This document shows positions 1 to 5,386 of a stretch of 8,753 nucleotides of DNA, piece after piece. The translations under genes were made by a program, and so were the position numbers. The notes beneath the pieces were generated by a model, which did no database searches, was not told the origin of the DNA, and was given only the letters and a program-made list of their open reading frames with translations. Where the stretch lies: assembly GCA_938003575.1 (NCBI GenBank), contig CALKYG010000119.1, positions 1 through 8,753 of the forward strand. The letters are read 5' to 3'. This stretch comes from an uncultured Alphaproteobacteria bacterium (GTDB lineage Bacteria; Pseudomonadota; Alphaproteobacteria; Caulobacterales; Parvularculaceae). How positions within the stretch are numbered: the first letter of the stretch is position 1; each line of letters starts with the position of its first letter.

Positions 1-59
1 TGCATGTGTTAAGCCTGCCGCCAGCGTTCGTCCTGAGCCAGGATCAAACTCTCAAATTG
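1..59 (-). rRNA. rrs: 16S ribosomal RNA, 5' end (partial)
   Basis: Read on the minus strand, this is the start of small-subunit rRNA. The complement of 33-52 is the universal 5' primer site (AGAGTTTGATCCTGGCTCAG), followed by GACGAACGCTGGCGGCAGGC and then TTAACACATGCA, the usual proteobacterial order. Setting that primer site to E. coli position 8 puts the mature 5' end near 59, with an uncertainty of a few bases. The GGCAGGCTTAACACATGCA form is typical of Alphaproteobacteria. The rest of the gene lies beyond the left edge. Confidence 0.98.
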
Positions 60-74
60 AGTTTGAGGATCCTT

Positions 75-95
75 GTCGGGAGGGATAATCCCGAC
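75..95 (-). other. leader hairpin beside the 16S 5' end
   Basis: GTCGGGA (75-81) and TCCCGAC (89-95) form a perfect 7-bp inverted repeat around a 7-base loop, ending about 15 bases before the mature 16S terminus. Hairpins here are common in precursor rRNA. A role in maturation is inferred from position only. Confidence 0.5.
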
Positions 96-103
96 GCTCA
101 TCT

Positions 104-177
104 CATTACTGACGTCACAAAACCAAACTCCCGAATGAACGGAAGTACTTGGTTTATTGAGTAAACGTCAGCGGATG
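104..177 (-). other. nested inverted repeats in the rRNA leader
   Basis: The outer arms CTGACGT (109-115) and ACGTCAG (165-171) are perfect complements. CAT (104-106) can also pair with ATG (175-177) across an internal loop. Inside, AAACCAA (120-126) pairs with TTGGTTT (149-155). That stem continues through 127-133 with 140-146, with one mismatch and a 2-base bulge, to a 6-base loop. Together they could fold into a long stem in the precursor RNA. A part in RNase III processing or folding is plausible but not shown. Confidence 0.5.
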
Positions 178-249
178 ACAGATCCTGAATGAACCTAAAA
201 GGTTCCGCCAGGACGCACGCCGCCCACGTTTCTCTTCCTCAGATTCACT

Positions 250-260
250 TGTCAAAGAGC
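250..260 (-). promoter_or_regulatory. rRNA antitermination boxA
   Basis: The minus strand reads GCTCTTTGACA, close to the bacterial boxA consensus TGCTCTTTAACA and in the form usual for alphaproteobacterial rRNA leaders. In RNA it is bound by NusB-NusE and protects the rRNA transcript from Rho. It lies about 115 bases after the predicted transcription start and about 190 before 16S. Confidence 0.8.
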
Positions 261-380
261 CGCCGGCCGCCATCCGGGAAACCCGAAAACCGGCCGACAA
301 AAAACCGACACTCCCGAGACCGCCCCTCTGACCCCTTGCGGCGTCAGCGGCGGCCGTCCCGGCCGCGTCGGTGGAGCGCG

Positions 381-409
381 GATTTAGTCGCCCACGCCCA
401 CCGTGTCAA
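381..409 (-). promoter_or_regulatory. rRNA operon promoter
   Basis: On the minus strand, a perfect -35 TTGACA (409-404) is followed after 17 bases by TAAATC (386-381). The extended -10, ACTAAATC, matches the Caulobacter-type housekeeping box GCTANAWC at all but its first base, and the spacing is within that class. Transcription should start near 374. Position upstream of the boxA leader and 16S makes this the rrn promoter. I see no second tandem promoter. Confidence 0.8.
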
Positions 410-432
410 CGTTATTTTCAAACTTTTTTTCG
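410..432 (-). promoter_or_regulatory. UP-like AT-rich element of the rRNA promoter
   Basis: Directly upstream of the -35 box the minus strand has runs of A and T (a run of seven A, then GTTTGAAAATAACG) in an otherwise very GC-rich region. This is where UP elements contact the alpha subunit of RNA polymerase at strong rRNA promoters. Assignment rests on composition and position. Confidence 0.5.
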
Positions 433-444
433 GCTCCGCTTTTT

Positions 445-470
445 CCCCAATTTCCACAGGAAAATCGGGG
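445..470. repeat. imperfect palindrome upstream of the rRNA promoter
   Basis: The arms CCCCAATTTCC (445-455) and GGAAAATCGGGG (459-470) are complementary apart from one mismatch and one bulged base, around a 3-base centre. It lies about 71 to 96 bases upstream of the predicted rRNA start. It could be a binding site for a dimeric regulator or simply a hairpin. I do not recognise a specific site. Confidence 0.4.
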
Positions 471-842
471 AGTTAGTCGCGAAAACGACCGCAAGCGGGA
501 CTTGGCGCCCCGCCCGGGCAAGCTCTCAAAAACGCTGAGGGGCGGAAACTACGCAAAAGGGCCCGGCGGCGCAAGCGCTTTTTCGCCGCATGATTGGGTT
601 AATGAAAGGTTTACGCCGGTCCGGGCCCGCCTCGCCGGCCGGCCTTCCCGCCTCGCCGGCCGGCCTTCCCGCCTCGCCGGCCCGCCTTCTCCCGCGGCGC
701 GGAAGGACGCGGGGCCGGCCGCGCGGGCTTTACTCTGTATACGGATTTGAAGAGGGCCGCCCGATGAACTTTTCGTGATGCGGCGATCCGCAGGCGCGCC
801 GGGAGCGTAACAGCCGCGTCATTCGACAACAGGAGACTCAGC
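471..842. other. non-coding spacer between the rRNA promoter and the fasciclin gene
   Basis: This gap of about 370 bases holds the 21-bp tandem repeats (629-691) and the ribosome binding site of the next gene (AGGAG at 831-835). Open frames across it exist on both strands but encode only repetitive Arg/Pro/Ala-rich protein with no start signal. A promoter for the fasciclin gene should lie here, but I find no good match to the -35/-10 pattern seen elsewhere in the window. Confidence 0.6.
629..691. repeat. three tandem copies of a 21-bp GC-rich repeat
   Basis: The unit GCCTCGCCGGCCGGCCTTCC plus C occurs at 629-649 and 650-670 as identical copies. A third copy at 671-691 has two changes: C for G at 683 and T for C at 690. 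Each perfect unit contains the palindrome GGCCGGCC. The block lies between the rRNA promoter and the fasciclin gene. Its period is a multiple of three, so open frames cross it on both strands, but nothing supports translation. Confidence 0.9.
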
Positions 843-1355
843 ATGCGCCTTGCCGTTATCGCCTCCCTCGCGGCGTTCGCCGCCGCTTCGCCCGCCTTCG
901 CCGAGCATCACGAGAAAAAGGACATGGCGAAACCCGCCGCCGATATCGTCGACACCGCGATCGGCGCCGGACAATTCAAGACGCTCGTCGCCGCGCTGCA
1001 GGCGGCGGGACTTGAAGGAGCGCTCCGGGCGGAAGGAAAGAAGACCGTCTTCGCGCCGACTGACGCGGCGTTTGCAGCCCTTCCCGCGGGCGCGATCGAA
1101 GATCTGTTGAAGCCGGAAAACAAGGACAAACTCGTCGCGATCCTGACTTATCACGTCGTCGACGGAAAGACGAAATCCAAGGATCTTGCGGGCCGGAAGC
1201 TCGACGTCGCCACCCTGAACGGCGCGACTCTGTCAGTAGACGGAACGAACGGCGTGAAGGTCGGCGGCGCCAATGTCGTCGCCGCCGACATCTACGCCTC
1301 GAACGGCGTCATCCATGTGATCGACAAGGTCTTGTCGCCGCCTGCGGCCGAGTAA
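843..1355 (+). CDS. secreted fasciclin (FAS1) domain protein
   Basis: A 170-residue exported protein with one fasciclin domain. Residues 1-20 form a signal peptide (MRLAVIASL, then an Ala-rich core ending in PAFA, with cleavage likely before Glu21). The FAS1 domain spans about 34-166. It shows the H1 motif [10 protein letters not shown] at 68-77, YHVV at 103-106, and the terminal [13 protein letters not shown] at 154-166. FAS1 domains act in adhesion or as periplasmic/surface proteins, and the exact role of short bacterial ones is mostly unknown. The start is fixed by AGGAG at 831-835, seven bases before the ATG. It stands alone: upstream is a long spacer and downstream a strong intrinsic terminator. 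Length and domain content are normal for single-domain bacterial fasciclins. Confidence 0.93.
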   Translation: MRLAVIASLAAFAAASPAFAEHHEKKDMAKPAADIVDTAIGAGQFKTLVAALQAAGLEGALRAEGKKTVFAPTDAAFAALPAGAIEDLLKPENKDKLVAILTYHVVDGKTKSKDLAGRKLDVATLNGATLSVDGTNGVKVGGANVVAADIYASNGVIHVIDKVLSPPAAE

Positions 1356-1379
1356 GGGCCGCCGCCCGCAAGACCGGAA

Positions 1380-1408
1380 GGCGGGGGCGCCGCACGCTCC
1401 CGCCTTTT
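1380..1408 (+). terminator. intrinsic terminator of the fasciclin gene
   Basis: GGCGGGGGCG (1380-1389) pairs with CGCTCCCGCC (1395-1404) over 10 bp including one G-U pair, around a 5-base loop, and is followed by TTTT. It begins 24 bases after the fasciclin stop. On the other strand it lies just past the CBS gene stop, but there the following T-tract is only TT, so it is mainly a plus-strand terminator. Confidence 0.85.
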
Positions 1409-1410
1409 CA

Positions 1411-1839
1411 TCATGACGCGATATACTCCTTGAGCGCCGCCGCTTCGCGCTCGGCGTCGTCGATCTTGCGCTTGACGACGTCGCCGATCGAGACGATGCC
1501 GACCAGCCGCCCGCCCTCGACGACCGGCATGTGGCGAATGCGCCGGTTCGTCATGACGCCCATCAGTTCGTCAAGCGTCGTATCAAGCGTGCAGGTGAAC
1601 GGGTCTTTCGTCATGCATTCGGCCACCGGCCGGTTGAGGACGCCCGCGCCCTCGTTCTTCAGCCGCCGCACAACGTCGCGTTCGGAAAAGATCCCGGTCA
1701 CGCCTCCTTGCGCGTTCTTGACGACGACGGCGCCGATATTCTTTTCGCCGAGGAGGTCGACCGCCTCCTTCACGCTCGTCGCGTCGGAAACTGCGAACAC
1801 GTCCGCGCCCTTCGACTGAAGGATGTGTTCTACTTTCAA
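1411..1839 (-). CDS. two-CBS-domain protein
   Basis: A 142-residue cytoplasmic protein made of a CBS pair. CBS1 covers about residues 5-62, ending in GIFSERDVVRRL. CBS2 covers about 72-128, with GIVSIGDVVKRK at 114-125. A short helical tail ends in LKEYIAS. CBS pairs usually bind adenine nucleotides (AMP, ATP, NADH or SAM) and act as energy sensors, but no catalytic domain is attached here, so partner and ligand are unknown. The start chosen is a TTG (1839-1837), preceded by AAGGAGG at 1851-1845 with a 5-base gap. The frame stays open upstream, but the ~74 extra residues lie beyond this strong Shine-Dalgarno sequence and have no family resemblance. The gene lies 103 bp downstream of the rhomboid gene on the same strand. 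Confidence 0.9.
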   Translation of the reverse strand: MKVEHILQSKGADVFAVSDATSVKEAVDLLGEKNIGAVVVKNAQGGVTGIFSERDVVRRLKNEGAGVLNRPVAECMTKDPFTCTLDTTLDELMGVMTNRRIRHMPVVEGGRLVGIVSIGDVVKRKIDDAEREAAALKEYIAS

Positions 1840-1885
1840 CGGAACCTCCTTCGATTGAGCCTCGGAGTCTGCCGCTTTTGCGAGG

Positions 1886-1917
1886 AAAATCAAATCAAAA
1901 TCGCGCGGATCGCCGCG
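1886..1917 (-). terminator. possible weak terminator between rhomboid and CBS genes
   Basis: On the minus strand a short hairpin (CGCGG, 4-base loop, CCGCG; 1917-1904) is followed by a T-rich stretch (ATTTTGATTTGATTTT, 1901-1886). The stem is only 5 bp and the T-tract is interrupted, so it may act partially or not at all. The AT-rich part could also belong to a promoter for the CBS gene, although I see no matching -10 box. Confidence 0.3.
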
Positions 1918-1942
1918 GGCGCATTGTGCGGCGCGGCATGGC

Positions 1943-2683
1943 TCAGCGGCGCCTTGGGTCGAAAAGAGGAAAGGCGGCCAGCCCGAAAAGATAGCCGCCG
2001 ACATGCGCCTCCCAGGCGATTTCGACATCGCCGGCGCCGACGCCGGGGCCGAAAACCGCAATCGAGGCGTTCATTGCGATGACGACGGCCGACCAGGTCA
2101 GCACGCTTCTGTCCGTAAGCGGAAGAACGCCCTTCGGCGACGCCGGCTTCGAGGCCGGACGATGAAAGGCGAACCGGACCACCGCGCCGAGGAGGCCGGT
2201 GATGCCGCCCGAAGCGCCGACCAGAAGCGTCGGATCGTTCCAGTGGAACAGGGCGAAAAACGCGCCGCCAGCCGCGCAGCAAAGCGCGAAAAACGCAAGG
2301 AACCGCAGCGGGGAATCGAACCGCCGCGCGACCGGCGCGCCGAATACGACAAGCCAGAGAAGGTTGAACAGGAGATGCGGTCCGGTCGCGTGAATGACCG
2401 CATGGGTGAAAAGCGGCGCAATCGACCAGAACCATCCGCCCGGGCCCGCCCCGCCCGCGGCCAGCCGCGCCGGGGAAAGTCCGAGGCGTTCGCTGACGGC
2501 GTAATCGACGGAAGCGGGCGCGATCCACAAGGCCAGAAACGCAAGGATCAAGACCGTTGAAAGCGCGATCACCGTCGGGGGGATGTCCCCGACAACGCCC
2601 GGCCGGTAGCCGCGGCTTGTCATCTGCGGGCCCCCGCGCAGCCATCCCCGCCCGCGGGCGTTCGTGTCGTCATCCCCGGCCAT
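1943..2683 (-). CDS. rhomboid family intramembrane serine protease
   Basis: A 246-residue polytopic membrane protein with the rhomboid signatures. HLLFN at 103-107 supplies the oxyanion-loop His and Asn, GASGGITGLLGA at 156-167 holds the nucleophile Ser158, and AHVGGYLFGL at 226-235 holds the catalytic His227. The upstream helix (about 36-55) begins after a short N-terminal tail. Rhomboids cleave transmembrane helices within the bilayer. The substrate is not evident. Start: ATG at 2683 has AGGGGG seven bases before it. A second ATG at 2623 (226 residues) has GGGGG at similar spacing and is a real alternative. An upstream TTG at 2740 is unlikely. The predicted promoter lies at 2761-2789. The CBS gene follows on the same strand and may be co-transcribed. 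Confidence 0.9.
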   Translation of the reverse strand: MAGDDDTNARGRGWLRGGPQMTSRGYRPGVVGDIPPTVIALSTVLILAFLALWIAPASVDYAVSERLGLSPARLAAGGAGPGGWFWSIAPLFTHAVIHATGPHLLFNLLWLVVFGAPVARRFDSPLRFLAFFALCCAAGGAFFALFHWNDPTLLVGASGGITGLLGAVVRFAFHRPASKPASPKGVLPLTDRSVLTWSAVVIAMNASIAVFGPGVGAGDVEIAWEAHVGGYLFGLAAFPLFDPRRR

Positions 2684-2760
2684 TACGCCGCCCCCTGCCG
2701 TCGCGCAAACCGAATCGGTCGGCGATTTCCCCTTGCGCAAAACTGGACGCCGACAGCGCC

Positions 2761-2789
2761 ATCTAGGGACATGCGGCGGCCGGAATCAA
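2761..2789 (-). promoter_or_regulatory. predicted promoter of the rhomboid gene
   Basis: The minus strand carries TTGATT (2789-2784), a 17-base spacer, then CTAGAT (2766-2761), giving a start near 2754, about 70 bases before the chosen rhomboid ATG. CTAGAT resembles the GCTANAWC-type -10 of the rRNA promoter in this window. Sequence match only. Confidence 0.45.
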
Positions 2790-2793
2790 ACCT

Positions 2794-2817
2794 TTGTTCA
2801 TACTGACGACCTAGAAT
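2794..2817 (+). promoter_or_regulatory. weak candidate promoter of the PilZ gene
   Basis: A -10-like CTAGAAT (2811-2817) lies 42 bases before the PilZ ATG, with TTGTTC at 2794-2799. The 11-base gap is short, so the -35 assignment is doubtful. It partly overlaps the rhomboid promoter region, as expected for a divergent pair. Confidence 0.25.
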
Positions 2818-2858
2818 TTGCGGCCAACAAGCACTTCTTAACCAAGAAACCGCCGCGC

Positions 2859-3554
2859 ATGGGCCAACAGCCGGAAAACTCCGATCCGAAATCACGGCCG
2901 ACCGCCGGAATTTCTCCCGAAGAGCGGCGCAAGCACCGCCGCGTCGGGCTGACATTGAAGGCGCGCGTCCTCAAGGCGGACGGCGTTGAGGAGCCGTGCC
3001 TTGTGATCAACATTTCGGCGGGCGGCGCCTTGATGAAGGCCGTCAATCCGCCGCAGGCCGGTGAAAAGGTTGTCGTCTACATCGACGACATCGGCCGTTA
3101 TGAAGGCCTCGTCATCCGGTCGTCGCGGCATCATTTCGCGGTCGACTATCGCAGCCGCAAGGCGAAGACGCGACGGGCGGCCGACAACCTCACGCACGCG
3201 CTGAACACGCCTCACATGCGGCTCGACAGGCGGGCGAACCCGCGCATCAAGGCGGACCAGCCGACGGTCATGACCCTTGAGTCCGGCGAGGCCTTCGCCT
3301 GCGAAATCCTCGACATATCCCTGACCGGCGCGTCGATCGCCATCGACCCCAAACCGGACCTCGGCACGGTCGTCACGATCGGCCGGACGCCCGCCAAAGT
3401 CGTGCGCCGCCATGAAAAAGGCGTCGGCGTCGTCTTCACCGGCGCGCCGGAGAAAATGGAGGAGGTCATCGAGTCGACCAAGTCCCCCGATGGGACAAAA
3501 CCCAACGGCGCGGGATTTGCACCGCAATTCGGCAAGAAGGGCGTCAACGCCTGA
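2859..3554 (+). CDS. tandem PilZ-domain protein (c-di-GMP receptor candidate)
   Basis: A 231-residue soluble protein with two PilZ domains. PilZ1 (about 22-105) has the arginine cluster RRKHRR at 23-28 and NISAGG at 51-56. PilZ2 (about 122-205) has RRANPR at 124-129 and DISLTG at 152-157. Both carry the complete RxxxR plus (D/N)xSxxG signature that binds cyclic di-GMP, so both are expected to be competent. PilZ proteins transmit c-di-GMP levels to motility, surface or cell-cycle targets; no output domain is attached. Start: the ATG at 2859 begins 22 residues before PilZ1. The frame is open further upstream, but that part runs through the divergent promoter region and looks non-coding. There is no strong Shine-Dalgarno sequence at 2859, so the start is moderately certain. 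The GYF_2 gene follows after 26 bp. Confidence 0.9.
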   Translation: MGQQPENSDPKSRPTAGISPEERRKHRRVGLTLKARVLKADGVEEPCLVINISAGGALMKAVNPPQAGEKVVVYIDDIGRYEGLVIRSSRHHFAVDYRSRKAKTRRAADNLTHALNTPHMRLDRRANPRIKADQPTVMTLESGEAFACEILDISLTGASIAIDPKPDLGTVVTIGRTPAKVVRRHEKGVGVVFTGAPEKMEEVIESTKSPDGTKPNGAGFAPQFGKKGVNA

Positions 3555-3580
3555 GAGCCGGGAAAGCGGAGTTCGCCGCC

Positions 3581-4180
3581 ATGTTCGCCGATAATTGGTG
3601 CATCAAGTCCAACGACCGGGTCTACGGTCCTTATTCGTCGCGCGATCTGAAGAAATTCGCGCATGAAGGGCGCTTCGCCGCCTGGTCGCTCATTGCGCCC
3701 GCCGGCAGCAAGGACTGGAAAGAAGCGCGCTCCGAGCCTGCATTCGCGCAGTTCTTCGGACTGGACGCCGACCCTGACAATTCGCGCACGTTCGGAAAGC
3801 TCGTTCAACAGGACGAAAGGGCCGCCGGCGCGCCGCGCCGCGCAAGGCCCATCGGCCGCGAAGCGGCGTCTGCTCCGTCTACAGATAAAATAGAGCCGGC
3901 GAACTTCGTCCTCATTTTCGACGTCGTCAACGCCGCCGCAAGCCGCGTTGAAAGCGCGCTCATGAGTCTCGGCGCGGCTTTCCGCCTCGCGGACAATGTG
4001 TGGTCGGTCAACTGCCGGCTGACGGCGATCGGCGTCAGAAACGCCATTGCGCCCTTCCTTCGTCCGAACGAGACGCTGTTCGTCATCGACGCCACAAACG
4101 GGCGCGCGTCCTGGCAGAACTACGCCCCGGAAGCGCACGCCAAGATCACCAAGGCTTACGTGCACGGCCGTCACGGCTGA
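3581..4180 (+). CDS. GYF_2 domain protein with SinR/Cas2-like C-terminal domain
   Basis: A 199-residue soluble protein with two parts. Residues 5-59 match the GYF_2 pattern: an opening NWCIKS, YGP at 15-17, DLKKFAHEGRF at 22-32, W35 and a closing DWKEARSEPAF. GYF-type domains usually bind proline-rich peptides or partner proteins. A charged, Ala/Pro-rich linker (about 65-105) leads to residues 107-182. There NFVLIFDV, an amphipathic helix, NVWSVNC, AIGVRNAIAPFL and NETLFVIDATNG give the beta-alpha-beta-beta-alpha-beta order of SinR-like small proteins, which share the Cas2/VapD ferredoxin-like fold. Neither domain gives an activity, and no nuclease residue is asserted. GGAG lies nine bases before the ATG. 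The gene sits 26 bp after the PilZ gene, so co-transcription is likely. The second domain call is from remembered family pattern and is less certain than the first. Confidence 0.8.
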   Translation: MFADNWCIKSNDRVYGPYSSRDLKKFAHEGRFAAWSLIAPAGSKDWKEARSEPAFAQFFGLDADPDNSRTFGKLVQQDERAAGAPRRARPIGREAASAPSTDKIEPANFVLIFDVVNAAASRVESALMSLGAAFRLADNVWSVNCRLTAIGVRNAIAPFLRPNETLFVIDATNGRASWQNYAPEAHAKITKAYVHGRHG

Positions 4181-4469
4181 ACGCGGCCGCCGCGGAACCG
4201 CCCGGCGCGCCTGAGTCATCATTGCGACAGTGCGAATAAATCTTTTCGCGGGCACTCGCCAAACGCGCGCGAACGCGCATAGCCTTGATTCGAAAGTCGA
4301 CTTTGGCGTCCACCTGGACCGGCGGTTGAATGCGCAAGTTGCATCGAAGCGAATTACATTTTTCGCCAGACGCCGCGACGGCGGTTCCCCCTTCGCAGAT
4401 TTCCGGAAAGTCCCGAAACAGGCGGCGTTTCGGGGCGATTCCTTCGTGCGCCGCCCCAGGAGAGAGTTG
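4181..4469 (+). other. spacer before phoH
   Basis: No gene is supported here. The PhoH frame stays open back to a GTG at 4230, but those 80 residues lie upstream of a good Shine-Dalgarno sequence and resemble no family. A TAAATC box (4237-4242) resembles the rRNA -10, but no -35 sits at proper spacing. I see no terminator after the preceding gene. Confidence 0.5.
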
Positions 4470-5246
4470 ATGGCGAAACGCTCCGCCCAGACCCGCCGCC
4501 GGCATCGGCATGCGGGTCCGACCGAGGAGTTTAACGAATTTCCCTATGAAGGCGACAATGTTCGCAGGCTCTTCGACGAGCCGCAATGGTCGCCTCTCGG
4601 ACAGGAAAACGGGCGCGAGCAGAAATATCGAAAGAACATCCGGGCGCACAACGATGCGCAGCAGCAATTGATCGACGCGATTGACGCCTCGCCGCTTGTC
4701 TTCGCCGCCGGCGCCGCCGGCACCGGCAAGACTTATCTGGCGGTCGCCAAGGGCGTTGAGGCGCTCGAGCAAGGCCGGGTGCGCAGGATCGTTCTTTCAC
4801 GGCCCGCCGTCGAAGCCGGCGAGAGTCTCGGGTTTCTCCCGGGCGACATGGAGGAGAAACTCTCTCCCTATCTTCGTCCGCTCTATGACGCGCTCTGCGA
4901 CCGGATTTCGGGCAAGCGCCTGAAAGCGCTCATTGCGGAAGGGGTCATCGAAATCGCGCCGATCGCCTATATGAGAGGGCGCACGCTCAACAACGCCTAC
5001 ATCGTCATCGACGAAGCGCAGAACTGCACATACGGCCAGATGAAAATGCTTCTGACCCGTCTCGGCTGGAGCTCGTCAATGATCGTGACCGGCGATCCCG
5101 CCCAGACCGATCTGCTGCCCGGCATGTCGGGACTGGAGCCGGTCATCGACAAGCTTGAGCATCTCCAGCAGGTGTCGGTGGTGCGGTTCACCAGGGCCGA
5201 TGTCGTGCGTCACCCGCTTGTGGCCGAAATGATCGACGCGCTGTAA
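4470..5246 (+). CDS. phoH: PhoH family P-loop ATPase (short form)
   Basis: A 258-residue cytoplasmic ATPase of the PhoH family. The Walker A motif GAAGTGKT is at 81-88, the PhoH-specific SRPAVEAGESLGFLPGD at 110-126, YMRGRTLNNAYIVIDEAQN (Walker B) at 167-185, and TGDPAQTDLLPG at 207-218. These cover the whole nucleotide-binding core, related to superfamily 1 helicases. PhoH proteins are linked to RNA metabolism and phosphate or stress responses, but their biochemical role is poorly defined. This copy lacks the extra N-terminal region of the YbeZ-type protein and has no ybeY neighbour. The N-terminal ~60 residues are basic and variable. The start is set by AGGAG at 4458-4462, seven bases before the ATG. 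A plus-strand gene of unknown function follows after 140 bp. Confidence 0.93.
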   Translation: MAKRSAQTRRRHRHAGPTEEFNEFPYEGDNVRRLFDEPQWSPLGQENGREQKYRKNIRAHNDAQQQLIDAIDASPLVFAAGAAGTGKTYLAVAKGVEALEQGRVRRIVLSRPAVEAGESLGFLPGDMEEKLSPYLRPLYDALCDRISGKRLKALIAEGVIEIAPIAYMRGRTLNNAYIVIDEAQNCTYGQMKMLLTRLGWSSSMIVTGDPAQTDLLPGMSGLEPVIDKLEHLQQVSVVRFTRADVVRHPLVAEMIDAL

Positions 5247-5316
5247 GCGGCGGGGCGCGCGCCGGATCTCAAAAGCGCAAGCGCCATGGGTATTCGCCCG
5301 GCGCCGCACCGCGCAA

Positions 5317-5345
5317 TTGGCGATCATCGCGCGCCCATGCTAAGA
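5317..5345 (+). promoter_or_regulatory. possible promoter of the membrane-anchored protein gene
   Basis: TTGGCG (5317-5322), a 17-base spacer and CTAAGA (5340-5345) resemble other promoters in the window and lie about 41 bases before the ATG at 5387. The -10 is weak. If real, the gene is transcribed independently of phoH. Confidence 0.3.
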
Positions 5346-5386
5346 ACGGCGCGGGGCCGGAAGCGCAGCGCCTGCGAACGAGTATT

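Larger units (their letters stand above)
60..374 (-). other. rRNA operon leader (pre-16S 5' transcribed spacer)
   Basis: This is the stretch between the predicted start of rRNA transcription (about 374) and the mature 16S end (about 59). It contains boxA and at least two hairpin regions, listed separately. No protein gene is supported here: the plus-strand open frame starting at 189 runs antisense through boxA and the promoter, has no ribosome binding site, and its protein is low-complexity and rich in Arg and Pro. Confidence 0.75.

Noticed and set aside
189..750. Overlapping plus-strand open frames (189-476 and 403-750)
   Set aside because: They run antisense through boxA and the rRNA promoter and across the 21-bp repeats, have no ribosome binding site, and encode low-complexity Arg/Pro-rich protein.
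611..844. Minus-strand frame with a GRRGGKA repeat
   Set aside because: The repetitive protein is only the 21-bp DNA repeat read in frame; there is no start signal or family resemblance.
1840..2061. N-terminal extension of the CBS protein
   Set aside because: The extra residues overlap the rhomboid gene, resemble nothing, and lie upstream of the AAGGAGG-TTG start.
2003..2560. Plus-strand frame opposite the rhomboid gene
   Set aside because: It is highly charged, without any domain, and is explained as the shadow of a GC-rich gene whose catalytic motifs are clear on the other strand.
2831..2847. CtrA-type site (TTAACC at 2838) before the PilZ gene
   Set aside because: Only one half-site is present; the second TTAA at the required spacing is missing.
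2664..2858. N-terminal extension of the PilZ protein
   Set aside because: It crosses the divergent promoter region and the rhomboid start, and has no similarity to PilZ proteins.
3581..4180. A CRISPR-Cas or toxin-antitoxin locus, suggested by the Cas2-like domain
   Set aside because: There are no spaced direct repeats, no cas1 or effector gene, and no small antitoxin partner nearby.
3212..4255. Long minus-strand frame (347 codons) opposite PilZ and GYF_2
   Set aside because: It spans two recognisable plus-strand genes and encodes Arg-rich sequence without domains; long antisense frames are expected at this GC content.
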